Origin: Whitmania pigra
Lineage: Eukaryota > Annelida > Clitellata > Hirudinida > Haemopidae
Reading direction: 5' to 3'
NCBI GenBank assembly: GCA_021613335.1
Contig: JAJTWR010000032.1
Coordinates: 406,001 to 470,000, forward strand
DNA length: 64,000 bases
In this document: piece after piece, positions 42,243-54,225 of the stretch
Layout of the letters: each line of letters opens with the position of its first letter
How positions within the stretch are numbered: the stretch's first letter is position 1
Notes under the pieces: model-generated
What the model was told of the DNA's origin: nothing
What the model saw: the letters and a program-made list of their open reading frames with translations, nothing else
Databases searched by the model: none
Translations under genes and position numbers: made by a program

Positions 42243-43985
42243 CCGTATTTTCACACATATTACACGCGCGTTATGTTCGATTTTACGTACCGCGCACCCC
42301 CATATGCGTGCTATACTCGTATGCGTGTTATTCTAGATAAAATTAAAATTAAATGAATTTGATTCCCGACCAACAAAAATAAAAATTTTAAATGGTAGCA
42401 CACACTTTTGATTGCTTTTTTTTGTAAACGCTTTAGAATATATTTTTAATTTTAAATAGCTTATAACTGGTTGGGCGTTAATGCATTGCATAAAGAACTT
42501 CCGATATATGCCTACAGAAGCATGTGGCAAAGCAGTCACGTTAATTATTGCATTGCCCGGCTCTCGAATTTGGGTCGTCAACTTGAATTTGAGAGAGAAC
42601 GCAATACCGAAAACGACTCGTGACCAATTTTAGTCAGTTGCAGCGAGCTCATGACTCGTTAACCAGTTCTTTGAAGTTTTTAGACAATTTATTAACAGAC
42701 ATAATGCACATTCAAAAATCATTCAGAAGACCAATAATTATTGATCATCAGCTAAGCCTTCAAATCCGTCAAAAGTCGAACAGTCTTTATATTCATTTTC
42801 GGCTCTTGCCGGATCGCAGGCTAGTTCAAAGTTCGGGTGGTCACTTTACTCCTTTCCTGTAGACTTAATTCCAGCCTTTCTAAAACCACTCAGAATCAAA
42901 TCAGGCAACACTTTGTCCCATGCTCGTGCAACCATGTGCATAATTCGCAATACAAGGCCTTCCTATCTCGTCCAGACGGTGTGTGAGCGTGTGTACCATT
43001 CTGCATCCATTCCTCCCTCTCAGATCTTTCAATTTATCAACGATTTGTAGTTGCAGTTTGGGTGATAAACGACCCGGGATGATTGCAATGTGACATCCGC
43101 TTAAGTTGAGCATCTTCTTAACTGACTCCTCTTTAGGAGCAGTCATTGCATCCATGATCAACCGCGAGCTCTTTGAAAAGAATCCGCCCGGTCTCGTTTG
43201 AGAACATTTCTGAATCCAGAGTTTCATGCTGACAATTTTTCGCATTGTCTCTTGAAAATCAACATTGGTTTTGACTTGGTGCCAGCCGCAGAGCACCCAA
43301 GTATGACTGTGAAACATGTCCTTTCGTGACCACTTGTTGTTAGTGCCACAGTTCTGGCGCCAGATGCTTCCACTGTTTTCCTGGCTGGAATGTTGCAAAC
43401 TATCTCTTCCTTTGTTCCAAGACCCATGGTTTTAGATAAGACTTTAACTTTGGCCATTTTGCATTTTGGCCACGTCATGCACGTTTTCTCGGATTCAGTT
43501 TCTCAAGCAAGCATTTCTACTTTCTCTATTCGCGAACTTTACTTTAATAACATTGAACTCCCGAGCAGCTGCTCTGTTGCCTTTGTCTTTTGCCATACAA
43601 ACGACTTGAAGCTTGTAGGCAGCACCATACGGGTTACGTTTATCAGCCACTTTCTTAACAACGTCGATATTTCAATCAAGAGCACTTCTATCTATATATC
43701 ACTGTATCTACCAAGCAATGGCCGTTCAGTCAATGGAAGATTTTTTGACAACTTTTACATTTGATTGTTTTATATATTAGAAACTGCTTCAATTTAATAT
43801 TTTAATATATATAATTTTAATTTAAATGTTAAATTTCTTTAGCCAAAAGAAAAAAATGCGTCTATCGGTGCGTGTTATAATCGTTTGCATGCTTTAAAAG
43901 TGATTTTTACATAAATTGGAAAAATTGCGTGTTATATTCGTCCGCTTGTTAAATTCGTCTGCGTGTTAATTTCGTGAAAACACAG
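42243..43985 (-). mobile_element. Tigger/pogo-like DNA transposon, copy 1
   Basis: Ends CCGTATTTTCAC (42,243) and GTGAAAACACAG (43,985, slightly mutated), with TA on both sides (42,241-42,242; 43,986-43,987). The minus strand encodes broken pieces of a pogo-type DDE transposase: ARTVALTTSGHERTCFTVIL, SKPMLIFKRQ, RPGGFFSKSSRLIMDAMTA, GCHIAIIPGRLSPKLQ. Frames are interrupted repeatedly. Subterminal GCGTGTTAT-ATTCG-like repeats are shared with copy 2 at 51,317-54,223. Confidence 0.85.
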
Positions 43986-43994
43986 TAATCATAT

Positions 43995-44301
43995 TGAAAT
44001 AACCCGGGGGTCCGCAAATAAGTAAGTTAACTAATAAGTTTATTAGAGCAGGTATTCAGTTAACGGAACCAATAATAGAAGTTTAGTGTTTAAGGAATTG
44101 AGGTACTTAAGGATGCAAATGGATATTTGGGCTTCCAAGTTGTCTTGATTCTTGTTGCTTGTCAGGTTATTATCGAGAATCTTTTCTGTAGCAATAACAG
44201 ATCCCACGTGCCCGAAAAAGATGCCAAATATAATTAAATATAAATTGAATTATTTTAGCAATATAAACTTAATTAATTTCCAAAAATCTAAGTTTACAAC
44301 G
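43995..44301 (-). mobile_element. Solo LTR of the compact LTR element family
   Basis: Reverse complement of the 309-bp LTR at 32,621-32,929 with scattered changes. Flanked by ATAT on both sides (43,991-43,994 and 44,302-44,305), a 4-bp target duplication like that of the full element. No internal region remains, as expected after LTR-LTR recombination. Confidence 0.88.
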
Positions 44302-44739
44302 ATATAAATCATCATTTTCACTGTTCCGCCGCATTTTCGACGGAGGTGGTGATCGTCAACGATGTAGGGCTTTTAGGTTTACAATCTGCACAGATATTAA
44401 AAAACAATAATTAATTAATATTAATGTTGAATTGGTAGAATGTCAGGTTTCAAATTAAGAAAAGTTTGGGGTTGTATTTCTTTTAGAAACATAATGCCTT
44501 AAAGTTTTTGGTGTTATCATTTTTCACAATAACTTCGGTGAAGCATTCTTTAATTATTTTACTTTTCAAATCGCAATTTATATAAAAAGTCTTCAAAATA
44601 CGGCTACTAAGAGTAATAATTCAGAAGTGAGAGTATATAAACAACAAATGGCGGTAGTAAGCAAAATGGTTGTAAGCAAAAGTTGAAATCTTTATTTTTT
44701 ATTTATTTGATTAAAGTTCGTTGCATGGTGGTATTTTTA
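44302..44739. other. No gene recognised
   Basis: AT-rich spacer between the solo LTR and the Ty3/gypsy pol fragment; the boundary of the latter is abrupt at about 44,735. Confidence 0.4.
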
Positions 44740-46015
44740 AAAGGGGGATGGCCTCGAGTGTTAGATGACACAATTCGACATTTTCAAAGGTTGGATGATA
44801 CACTGACGGTGCAGAATGATTGTCTTATTTTCAGCAATAGAATTGTAATTCCAGAAAAGATGAAATCCCATGTTATGGATCTATTACACCTTGGTCACTG
44901 CGGTATGAGGAGGATGAAGCAGTTAGCACGATCGGTTGTTTACTGGCCGAGAATAGATTCCGACATTGAAGAGATGTGTAGGAAATGCACATCTTGTGCG
45001 GAACATCAAAACAACCCACCAAAGTTTGCGAACCACCCCAGGATGCTACCCGAAAGACCTTGGAGCAGAGTCCACATAGATCACGCGGTTAACTTCATGG
45101 GGAAGAATTGGTTGGTGATGGTTGATAGTTACTCTAAATACCCGTGCATCCATCCTACTTCAAGCATCACTTCGAGAACAACGATGGATTTACTCGAAGA
45201 GGATTTCGCCCACTTCGGGTATCCGCATACCATCGTAACGGACAATGCGCCAACGTTTACATCAGAAGAATTCCAGGAATATCTAAGAGAACGAGGTATT
45301 CTACACCTGAGAGGAGCACCTTACCATCCCGCTACAAACGGACAAGCGGAGAGATTGGTGCAGACATTCAAACAATCGTTGAGAAAACAGAGGCTTCCAT
45401 GTGGCCAAGCAAGAATTCCTAATTCAATACCGACGAACACCCTTGGAATCGGGTCTTTCACCCAGTGAATTGTTAAACGGGAGACAATTAAGAGGAAAAT
45501 TAGATGCACTTTTGCCTTCGGTGTCTCAAATTGCCAAACTTTTACAAAACAGACGGAACGATCTTACGTCCAACAAGAGAACGAACAACACCAAATTCGA
45601 TGTCGGGAAACCCTGTTACGTACGACGCATTGGTCCGGGTAAGGATCGAGTTCCTAGATGGATCCCGGCAATTGTAGTTCAAGTCTTGGGACCTCGCCAT
45701 GTTTTGATACAGGCCGTGCCAAAAGGACCTACTTGGAAGAGGCACGTTGAGCAGTTGAGGCCCAGACACGGAGTAGATGAAGACGATGACCCAGGCATGG
45801 TGCCGGGTCCCACTCCAACTTCAAGAAATGTTCCACTTACAAGAACAATACCCACAACTGTACAACCGCCGAGAAGACCCAGAGGTCGACCAAGAGGACG
45901 AAGAAACTTCCAGCGACCAAACCTACCGGATCCAGAGCTTACCCAGCCTAGACGGTCAGAAAGATTACGCCTCACAGCTCTTGGAGACTCTTCGGCTGGC
46001 GCGGAGGTGTTGTGA
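44735..46015 (+). pseudogene. Ty3/gypsy pol: integrase and C-terminal region
   Basis: 5'-truncated retrotransposon polyprotein. After the end of the RNase H-integrase linker comes the zinc-binding HHCC region (LHLGHCGMRRMKQLARSVVYWP, MCRKCTSC), the catalytic core with HIDHAVNF (first Asp), TDNAPTFTSEEF (second Asp) and HPATNGQAE (Glu), then a frameshift at ~45,400 into a frame holding YRRTPLESGLSPSELLNGRQLR and a C-terminal Pro/Arg-rich tail. The ORF ends inside the first bases of the 3' LTR. Closest in type to invertebrate Ty3/gypsy elements. The protease, RT and 5' LTR are missing. One frameshift, otherwise open. Confidence 0.9.
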
Positions 46016-46784
46016 CGTCATCTTGGGTATAAAAGGAACAGGCCTCGGGAGCGGAGGGTGTTAGTTCGAGTTCTACTAGTTTTACGGAGTTAATACGGCT
46101 GTTGTATGATAGGGCACCCCGTCATAACAGCCCGGCGACAAAATAGCCCTACAAAACAGCCCGGCGTCAAAATAGCCCCGTCAAAACAGCCCGGCGTCAA
46201 AATAGCCCCGTCAAAACAGCCCGGCGTCAAAACAGCCCGGCGTCAAAATAGCCCCGTCAAAACAGCCCCGTCAGTATAGCCCGGCGACAAAATAACCCAG
46301 GACAAAATAGCCCCGTCAAAATAGCGATAGAATTGGTTCTTCGTGGATTTGTTACATGTCTACATGACGTGATGATAAGGTGAGGATAATTTATATTAAA
46401 CACCAACTTGAAAAGTCCATGTAAAGTGAGGAAGTAGACGGAATCCTATTAATATTTTAGACAATAAATTTTCTCACCACTAATTTCGAATTAAATTTGG
46501 AACCAGTTATCGGTTATTGTATTCAACTCACAAAATTTTTTTTAAATACATTGACTGTGCTGTTTTGACGGGGCTATTTTGTCTTGGGCTATTTTGTCGG
46601 GGCTGTTTTGTCGGGGCTATTTTGTCACCGGGCTGTTATGACGGGTGACCGTACGATAGGGATTGTGAGTTGGTGATATTACGTACTTGGTAGCCATTAG
46701 CGATATTTCGGTTCTCGTTTCTGTTCCTGAATAAAGGAATAATGACCGCCAATAAAGTTTTCTGTTCAACTGGTTATTGTTACA
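46008..46784 (+). mobile_element. Ty3/gypsy 3' LTR, interrupted by foldback element
   Basis: Follows a purine tract (GCGGAGG) and starts TGTTGTGACGTCATC. It has a TATA box (TATAAAA, 46,028-46,034) and AATAAA at 46,730-46,735, and ends around TTATTGTTACA (46,784). Without the 537-bp foldback insertion and its duplication it is ~230 bp. No second LTR was found in the window, so exact ends are inferred. Confidence 0.72.
46114..46650. mobile_element. Foldback element copy 2 (core B)
   Basis: Left arm (46,114-~46,325) of AGCCCGGCGTCAAAATA-type units, right arm (~46,555-46,650) inverted. Outer ends GCACCCCGTCATAACAG and CTGTTATGACGGGTGACC. Flanked by GTATGATAGG (46,104-46,113) and GTACGATAGG (46,651-46,660), a 10-bp duplication with one change. 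The ~230-bp core differs from core A and matches copy 4 in inverse orientation. Confidence 0.88.
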
Positions 46785-47769
46785 AAGACCCAACAATATT
46801 GTATTTCATTGCAATATATTGCATTTTATTAAGTTGTGTCTTCTAAAATAGCCCTTCCCAAATACCGATAAGCAATCACATAGATCATGAGTCTCAAAAA
46901 ATGTTCCAGTTAAGCATGACATGAAAAGTTTCCTATTGAATTAAAATTTAGCATTTGGATAACTTAATATGCTGATGCAAATCCGATCAGACATCTGGTA
47001 TTTTAAGTGATACTGATTTAAAACACTTGTAATTAAAATAGTGTATTCAATAGGTTTGAGTTTGAAATAATTTCGTTGTATAGTTGTGAAATGCAGCTCA
47101 AACACTAAGGTTTACAGCGCACAATGAAAAAAAAAAAGAGATATAGCATTCGTTACAAACATAGGACGTGCGAATTATAAATGTTTTTACTTACAATAGT
47201 TTTTTTTTTTGCTTTGAGGAAATGAACTTGCAAAACGATACACACCAAAGCGAAAGTATTCAACACTCCATCCATCATAAACTTTAACTAATAAAATTAG
47301 AAACTTACTGTTACTACTAAGCTCCAAACCCGTCGAGTAATTTCGCGTGTTGCACTTATTTCAGGTCTTAACAACTATATTTAACTTTTCAAAAGTGCAT
47401 CTAAGCCTTGGACGAAGTTGCTATTTGTAGTTATTTTTTTAAATTTATAAACTGATCAAATCAAGATATTACTTTGTTAGTTATTTTTGCAACATAACAA
47501 ATTACTAATTTAACCATACTAAACAATAACATGAAAACATTCAAAAAATGTTTTTTATTTGTTTAAGTCATAATTAAACTTAAGTTCTGCCGTATTCGTG
47601 CTCCAGCGAGAGATGTGCTATGCTGTTAAATTAACTACAGACATCTCGAGACATCTATGTAAATCTTTTAATAAATATTTTGGAGGATAGATTTACTTTT
47701 AATCATTTTGGATGGAGCTTAATTTGTTTTGGGGTGGAGCTTTATTATTTTTTGTATGCATCTCACTAA
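46785..47769. other. No gene recognised
   Basis: AT-rich flank of the gypsy relic; no repeats or domains identified. Confidence 0.4.
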
Positions 47770-48040
47770 AAGCCTCTGTTCGCCTCGAACGGTTTTACTA
47801 AACTGATAAAGAGCTTTTTCCAAGAGAGAAACATGAGGACTTTGAGCTGACCAGCTCGCTCTCCTGACCTTAATCCTATTGAAAATGCTTGAGGTAAGTT
47901 GTCCAGACTTGTTTACAAAGAAGGAAGACAATTTAACTCTAAATCAAGGTTGGAAGATGCCATCAGGACTGCCTCGAATCAGCTGGAAGCAGACTTTATA
48001 AAAAAAATTAATCTTGTCGATGGACAAAAGATGTTTTAAA
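47770..48040 (+). pseudogene. Tc1/mariner transposase C-terminal remnant
   Basis: The plus frame with stops reads FFQEKNMRTL, PARSPDLNPIENA and KLSRLVYKEGRQFNSKSRLEDAI; SPDLNPIEN is the conserved third-acidic-residue block of Tc1-type DDE transposases. TGA replaces the Trp normally found after IENA. Termini were not identified. Confidence 0.8.
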
Positions 48041-49135
48041 ATAATAGAAAAGAAAAGAAACATAATTTCATAATAAAAGAACTTTTATGTAAAAAAATAA
48101 ATTTTTATTGTTGTTATTGACTTTTGACGTTTACTTCCTATCAGTTTTGAGCACCTTAAAAACACATTCTTAGGATTTTTTACTAAGTTTGAAAACACTT
48201 TACCAAATTTTTTTTATTTTTTTTTTATTTATTTATTTTATTTCAAAATTTAAAATATAATTTTGGAAGCACTATTTACATAACATACTAAAATTTTAGA
48301 AACTTTCGTTACGTGTTATCAGACATCTTTCCGACATTATTGTAGTGAGCGACAGATATTACTCAGACTTCAGAGATTTCGTCAAAAATGAGTACTTCAA
48401 TTATATATTGGACTGAGTATATGTATGTATTTCATTTGTTTTGGTTTTCTTTGCGAAGTAACTTCCCTCCTTCCGAACTTTAGGATGTCTTTCGAGATGT
48501 TTGAACATTTGCTGCGACAATTCATATCAATGCTTTTGAAGCATTTTTATTCTGTTAACTCCTAACCAAATTCACAATTGCGATCCATGTCTTTAAAGCG
48601 GTTTAGCGATCTAATATATTACCAGGGTTGTTAACCAATACCAATACTTAGTTTTAAAAGTATGCCAATAGCAATATCGATACTCATTTCAAAAAGTACT
48701 AGTACAATACCATTACTTTTACCAATACTTTTTCCAATCCAAGGACCAAGGTGTCCTGACGCTATGCTTAAGGCGCCACACAAATGAACTATTACTACTT
48801 TTCTTTTTATTATTATCACTATTCGAAAAAATAATTACAATATTACCATTTTGCTAGACGCATACATAGTAACATTTCAAAATGTTCGTTGTCATATTCG
48901 GTGGTAATGGTGAAAATATTTTGCCACCGGTGACGGATCTAGAACACTTTGGCGGGAGCCACACACTGGAACTAGTAGCAGATTTGGGGGAAGGAGCGCA
49001 GATACTAACATTTTTGTCAAAAGTGGTAAATTATTGAAATAGTTTAAACACATTTTTAAAGTAAAATAAAGGTTTTAAATTCTAATTAAATTTTTAGTTT
49101 TAATTTTTACTTTATAATAGATTTACTTAATATCT
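48041..49135. other. No gene; possible transposon ends
   Basis: CAGGGTTGTTAACC near 48,623 followed by CCAATACTT repeats resembles a hAT terminus, and GGTGACGGATCTAGAAC near 48,934 resembles another element end. No matching partner ends could be assigned. Confidence 0.3.
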
Positions 49136-49370
49136 TTATAATTTCCTAGTGTCTTGGAGAGCCAATAAATCCTCCACTGTTTGCCACCCACTGAGAATAA
49201 TCTCCCCACTGCTGATGTAGCAGGAAATCCAATGTTGAGGGCTACATATAACTTTTAAGATTTGGATATCGATTGAGATTCGATAACTCTGAAGTTGTGG
49301 CGGCCAAATATTCGTTGACCTCTTCATCAACAATATCTAATCATTGCCTCTTATTGGACTAGGCAGCGAA
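49136..49370 (-). pseudogene. hAT transposase C-terminal fragment
   Basis: The minus strand, with a frameshift, reads VNEYLAATTSELSNLNRYPN followed by LYVALNIGFPATSAVGRLFSVGG, matching the hAT dimerisation block (LN..LPATSAVERLFS.GG). The conserved Glu is Gly here. Short and isolated. Confidence 0.6.
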
Positions 49371-49646
49371 GCTAATAATCTTTTTTTTCTGTAGGACACA
49401 TTATGCATTAATAAAGCGAATTGCGTTCTTTTTCTGCTATTCGAATATATTAAAAAAACTCTTCAGATACAAATACATTGTCCATCCTTAAATAGACTTT
49501 TAATTAGATTTATTTTATTTATTTGAATAAATCCCATTTGCATAACTAAGATGCTTTGGACTTTGAAAATGCTGAAAAACTTATGAAAAACTATTGAATT
49601 TTTATATATATTTATAAATATATATTTAAGACAATATTATTTAAAA

Positions 49647-50023
49647 TTACTCTCCAATGCCTTGTTTTATTTTAAATAAAAATTATGTAATGTATATTAT
49701 ATATATAATACATTGTACAATGTGAATAATAACATCATATTTTTGTTTGATCAAAGTGTCCGAATGGCAATGATCTAGGAAGTTATACATATTGGTCTGC
49801 TGGCTTCAGTCCTTACATAAACGGATCGCGACAACAATTCCAATGGAGTCCTTTTCCAGGTGTTGTTAAGCCGTTGAAAGCCACAACACCTTGGTATACT
49901 GGGGAACCAAGTTCTAATTCATTGTCAACTGATTTTTACATTCAATGGGTATATAATTTCAATTTAGACGATTTTTACTGCAGTAATCAGATTTGCATTC
50001 TCTGTGAGATTGAAATGTTTTGA
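49647..50023 (+). pseudogene. CTLD exon 3 relic with lost acceptor
   Basis: Third member of the 17.3/37.0-kb duplication. It starts inside the intron at 49,647. Ten bases covering the acceptor AG and the first codons of exon 3 are deleted (GATCAAAGTGTCC instead of GATCAG...AAAGTGTCC). Downstream the coding continues (YWSAGFSPYINGS, TTPWYTGEPS, LDDFYCSNQICILCEIEMF-stop at 50,021-50,023). Exon 2 is absent. The flank to ~50,410 matches 37,654-38,040. Confidence 0.82.
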
Positions 50024-50410
50024 CATGTTTATTTTCAATTGAATTAAAATGCACTCGAGATTTAATACTTTCAATGTTTTTATAATTTTTTTCAGACAAC
50101 GTTAAATATTTATATTAGTCATATGATGGCCTTTGAATAAATAATTAAATACAATTATACTTTTTGCACATGAATAAATGTCTTAAAGAAATTAATCAAT
50201 AAAGCTTTTCTGCGACGTTCAATGTATAAGTCGATTAATAATTAAAATCAAAACGAACATTTTTAATTTATGTTAAACAATTATATTAAAATTAAATAAG
50301 ATTAAAAGTCTTTACGGTTTCAATGAAGTCCTTTCTGATGTTAGTTAAGAGAAGATAAAATTAATAAAGGCTAAAGTTGGATAAAGTAAAACTTTAAAAA
50401 CTGAACAAAA

Positions 50411-51201
50411 AGAAGCAAAATAATTGAGCAGAAACGTTTGAATGTTGCATGGCTATGATAATGTGCATAATGCTTATCAGGAAAATGTTTCCTTGTTTCA
50501 CAGAATTTGCTTTATCTCAGTAGAATTTTGACGGCGAGTCGACATCAAATCAGTTACATTGAAACAAAATAACTCTCTCGTACAAAAGATGTATTCAGTC
50601 AATATGAATAAGAATTAAAAGCAATATATAACGCTTTAACGTATGCTGTCTTTCCTCTTTTGTCTATTTAATTTAAAAAATGAATTTGTGATTAAACAAA
50701 ATGCAGAGGACAATTTCATGAACACCTGCACTTTCGATCACTTGAAAGATGGACAGTGGATGATGACGAAACGGATATGATGATAAAATAATGAAGTAGG
50801 TTTTGTGTTTGCTGTTAATCCTTATATTGAATAAATTAAAAAAATAAATAATAATTTACTATGTCAACAAGTAATCAATCACGCATGGTTTGATTTTATC
50901 TCAAATATAAACAGACAATACTTCGAAAATGAGCAAAATTGTTCATGTTAAAGTTAAATGTTTCTTCATTTTGAAAAAAAAATCTCAAAATCTTTCAAAA
51001 CTTTCAAAATCTCTCTACTTACAAACTGTGGGAGTGTCATAACTAATCGTATTGGCTATGGGAGTGGGTCAACATTCGCACTATTGGTAAACTAAGGTTA
51101 ATTAATGTGTGTCAGACATCCGTATTTTACTGCAGTCGTCAGTTTTACCTTGAGTCTATTTAATTTTGTAAATAATTTCGTTTCCCGAAAAATTATATCT
51201 G
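50411..51201. other. No gene recognised
   Basis: AT-rich. The block near 50,475-50,560 resembles 20,120-20,200. Confidence 0.4.
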
Positions 51202-51288
51202 ACTCACTCACTCACTCACTCACTCACTCACTCACTCACTCACTCACTCACTCACTCACTCACTCACTCACTCACTCACTCACTCCCT
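51202..51288. repeat. (CACT)n microsatellite
   Basis: About 21 uninterrupted CACT units. Confidence 0.98.
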
Positions 51289-51640
51289 CACATATCTCCC
51301 AAATCTTACATATATACCGTATTTTCACGAAATAAACACGCAGACGAATTTAACACGCGGACGAATATAATACGCAATTTTTCCAATTTATGTAAACAAT
51401 CACTTATAAAACACGCAAACGATTATAACACGCACCAATAGACGCCTTTTTTCTTTTGGCTAAAATAATTTAACATTAAAATTAAAATTATATATATTAA
51501 AATATTAAATTGAAACAGTTTGAAATATATAAAACAATCAAATATAAAAGTTGTAAAAAAATCTTCTGTTGGCTGAGCGGCCGATGCTTGAAGTAATAAA
51601 TACAGTGATATATAGATAGAAGTGCTCTTGATTGAAATAT

Positions 51641-51691
51641 AAATCAAAATCATCTTAGTCATGCAACGGACTACAATCAAATAAATAAATA
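51641..51691 (+). mobile_element. Tail-only retroposon insertion, 51 bp
   Basis: Starts AAATCAAAATCATC, contains TCATGCAACGGACTACAATC and ends AAATAAATAAATA. Flanked by GATTGAAATAT at 51,630-51,640 and 51,692-51,702. Tigger copy 1 (~43,665-43,685, reversed) has GATTGAAATATCGACG uninterrupted, i.e. the empty site. Confidence 0.85.
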
Positions 51692-52757
51692 GATTGAAAT
51701 ATCGACGTCGTTAAGAAAGTGGCTGATAAACGTAACTCGTACACTGTTGACTACAAGCTTCAAGTCATTTCTAGAGCAAAAGTCAAAGGTAACAGAGCAG
51801 CTGCTCGGGAGTTCAACGTTAACGAAGTGTCGGTTCGCGAATGGAGAAAGAAGGAATGATTGCTTGAGAAACTGAACCTGAGAAAACCTGCATGCCTTGG
51901 CCAAAATGCAAAATGGCCAAAGTTAGAGTCTGATCTAAAGCTATGGGTCTTGGAACAAAGGAAGAGATAGCTTTTGACATTCCCGCTAGTGAAAGCATCT
52001 GGCGCCAGAACTGTGGCAATAACAACAAGTGGTTACGAACGGACATGTTTCACAATCATACTTGGATACTCTGCGGCTGGCACCAAGTCAAAACCAATAT
52101 TGATTTTCAAGAGACAATGCGAAAATTTTCAGCATGAAGCTCTGGATTCAGAAATGTTCTCAAAAGAGGGGATTCTTTTCAAAGAGCTCGCAGTTGATCA
52201 TGAATGCAATGACTACTCATAACGATGAGTCAGTTAAGAAGAAGCTCAACTTAAGCGGATATCACATTGCAATCATCCCGGTTGGTCTATCATCCAAACT
52301 GCAACTACAAATCAGTGAGAAATTGACAGATCTGAGAGGGAGGAATGTATGCAGAATGGCACATACACCCACACACCGTCTGGATGAGACAGGAAGGCCT
52401 TGTATTCCGAGATATGCACGTGGGTTGCACGAGCATGGGACAAAGAGTCTCCTGATTTGATTCTGAGTAACTTTAGAAATGCTGGCATTAAGTCTACAGG
52501 AAAGGAGTAAAGGACCACCCGGACTTTGAACTAGCCTGCGATCCGGCAAGAGCCGAAAATGAATATGAAGACTGTTCGACTTTTGACGGATTTGAAGGCT
52601 TAGCTGATGATGAGGAATAATTATTGGTCTTATGATTGATTTTTTTAATGTCTTTTAATAAATTGTTTAAAAACTTCAAAGAACTGGTTAGCGATTCATG
52701 AGCTCGCTTCAATTGACCAAAATTAGTCACGAGTCGCTTCGATATTGCTTTCTCTCT

Positions 52758-53890
52758 TCAATTCTTTCTCTAAACTATTTTTTATTTCAGGATTTGCCTC
52801 AACTTCCTACTTTGCAGATTTTTAACGCATAATAATAATTTGTAAGACAAAAGTGAAGCAATACTTCAAAGGACGGTAACGAACTCGTTAACCAATTCCA
52901 CGCTGCAAAGAGTTCGCTTAACAAGTCTATGTGTCCCATAACTCCCTAAATATGAAAATCACATATTTTGAATGTACTAATCTTAAGAAACATTTTTGAA
53001 TATTTTTGATAAATTCTTGGAGTAGATGATGAAGTAAATCAGATGCATCATGCTGTGAGACACAGCTTCAATGGAAAGTATAGCATTGTTGAGGTCCAAA
53101 CATCAATTATAACATGAAATTTCATGAGATTTCAAGGTTAAAGTCTCCCTTTCAAGAACCATAAATGGATCATTGATCTGAGCATGAAATGCAACTCATG
53201 TACAATAACCTTTATAATTGCATTGAAAGAAAAAGGTTTTTTTTTAAATAAATTGAGATCAATTCTTGAAGCAAATACTGAAGTTATGCATTTGTACCAT
53301 GCTCTGAGACACAGCTTCACTGTGAAGGTATGGCATTGTTGAGGTTCAAACAGTGCATCAACTACAGCATAAATGTGTGGCCAAAAGCTGCATATAATTT
53401 ATGCCATCTAATGGGTTTTATGATTTTCTCTCATAGCAATGTAGAAAATCAAGTGACTCATCACCAGAAAAAGCCAAAGCAGTGGTGGTAATTACCAATT
53501 TGAATCTTCATAATGAGTTCCAAGAGAATGGGCTAAGACTTCTATTTTGTTTTCCAATAAAGACTGCAAAAGACTGATAACTGACACTATTACCAAAATT
53601 TTGTTCCATGCTTTTGAGAAGTGTTCAAAGTATATATAGCAAGATCATTAAGAGATTGAAGACATTTGCTACAATAAGTCCATGCTTGTGATGTTTGACT
53701 ATTAAAATATTAAACAGCACAAACCAAAGCTGTCTGAACCACCAGTGCTGAAAAAACATTGTCACACAAACTGAAAGCATTAGCTCCAATTATAATTATG
53801 AGTAATAAAGAGTTGAAAAATTATGATGAAAATTCATAAAATAGTACAACACCCTACAAGTTTCCTATAGTTACCATCAATTAATTTATG
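52758..53890. repeat. Insertion in Tigger copy 2 with an internal repeat
   Basis: Absent from Tigger copy 1. Contains two related ~110-bp blocks (~53,010-53,115 and ~53,250-53,370: CTTGGAGTA..., GAGACACAGCTTCA, GGCATTGTTGAGGT). A third, inverted, occurs at 55,000-55,110. No coding or terminal repeats found; class unknown. Confidence 0.6.
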
Positions 53891-54225
53891 TTAAATTCAA
53901 GTTGACGTCATAAACTCGAGAGCTGGACAATGTAATGATTAGCGTGAATGTTTTGTCACATGCCTATATCGAAAGTTCTTTATGCAATGCACTAACGCCC
54001 AATCAATTATAAACTATTTAAAATTAAAAATATAGTCTAAAGCTTTTACAAAAACAACCAACAGTCTGTGCTATCATTTAAATGTTTTTATTTTTTGTTG
54101 GTCGGAAATCAAATTCATGTAAATTTAATCTAGCATAACACGCATACGATTATAGCACGCATTGGGGGGTGCGTGGTAAGTAAAATCGAACATAACACGC
54201 GTGTAATATGGGTGAAAATACGGTA

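Larger units (their letters stand above)
51317..54223 (+). mobile_element. Tigger/pogo-like DNA transposon, copy 2
   Basis: Termini CCGTATTTTCAC and GTGAAAATACGG with TA duplications at 51,315-51,316 and 54,224-54,225. Plus-strand transposase pieces: an N-terminal helix-turn-helix (SYTVDYKLQVISRAKVKGNRAAAREFNV) at ~51,735-51,830, then after a stop and an internal deletion ARTVAITTSGYERTCFTIIL, KSKPILIFKRQ, GFFSKSSQLIMNAMTT and GYHIAIIPVGLSSKLQ, to ~52,620. It is ~1.1 kb longer than copy 1 because of an insertion at ~52,758-53,890, and also carries a 51-bp tail-only insertion. Inactive. Confidence 0.87.

Noticed and set aside
44735..46784. Endogenous retrovirus with envelope
   Set aside because: Only integrase and a Pro/Arg-rich pol end precede the LTR. 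No envelope-like frame is present, so it is annotated as a Ty3/gypsy retrotransposon.
48620..48740. hAT terminus-like CAGGGTTGTTAACC with CCAATACTT repeats
   Set aside because: No matching opposite end or 8-bp duplication was found.
51201..51300. Repeated LTHSLTHS peptide reading through the CACT tract
   Set aside because: Low-complexity microsatellite translation, with no start context or conservation.
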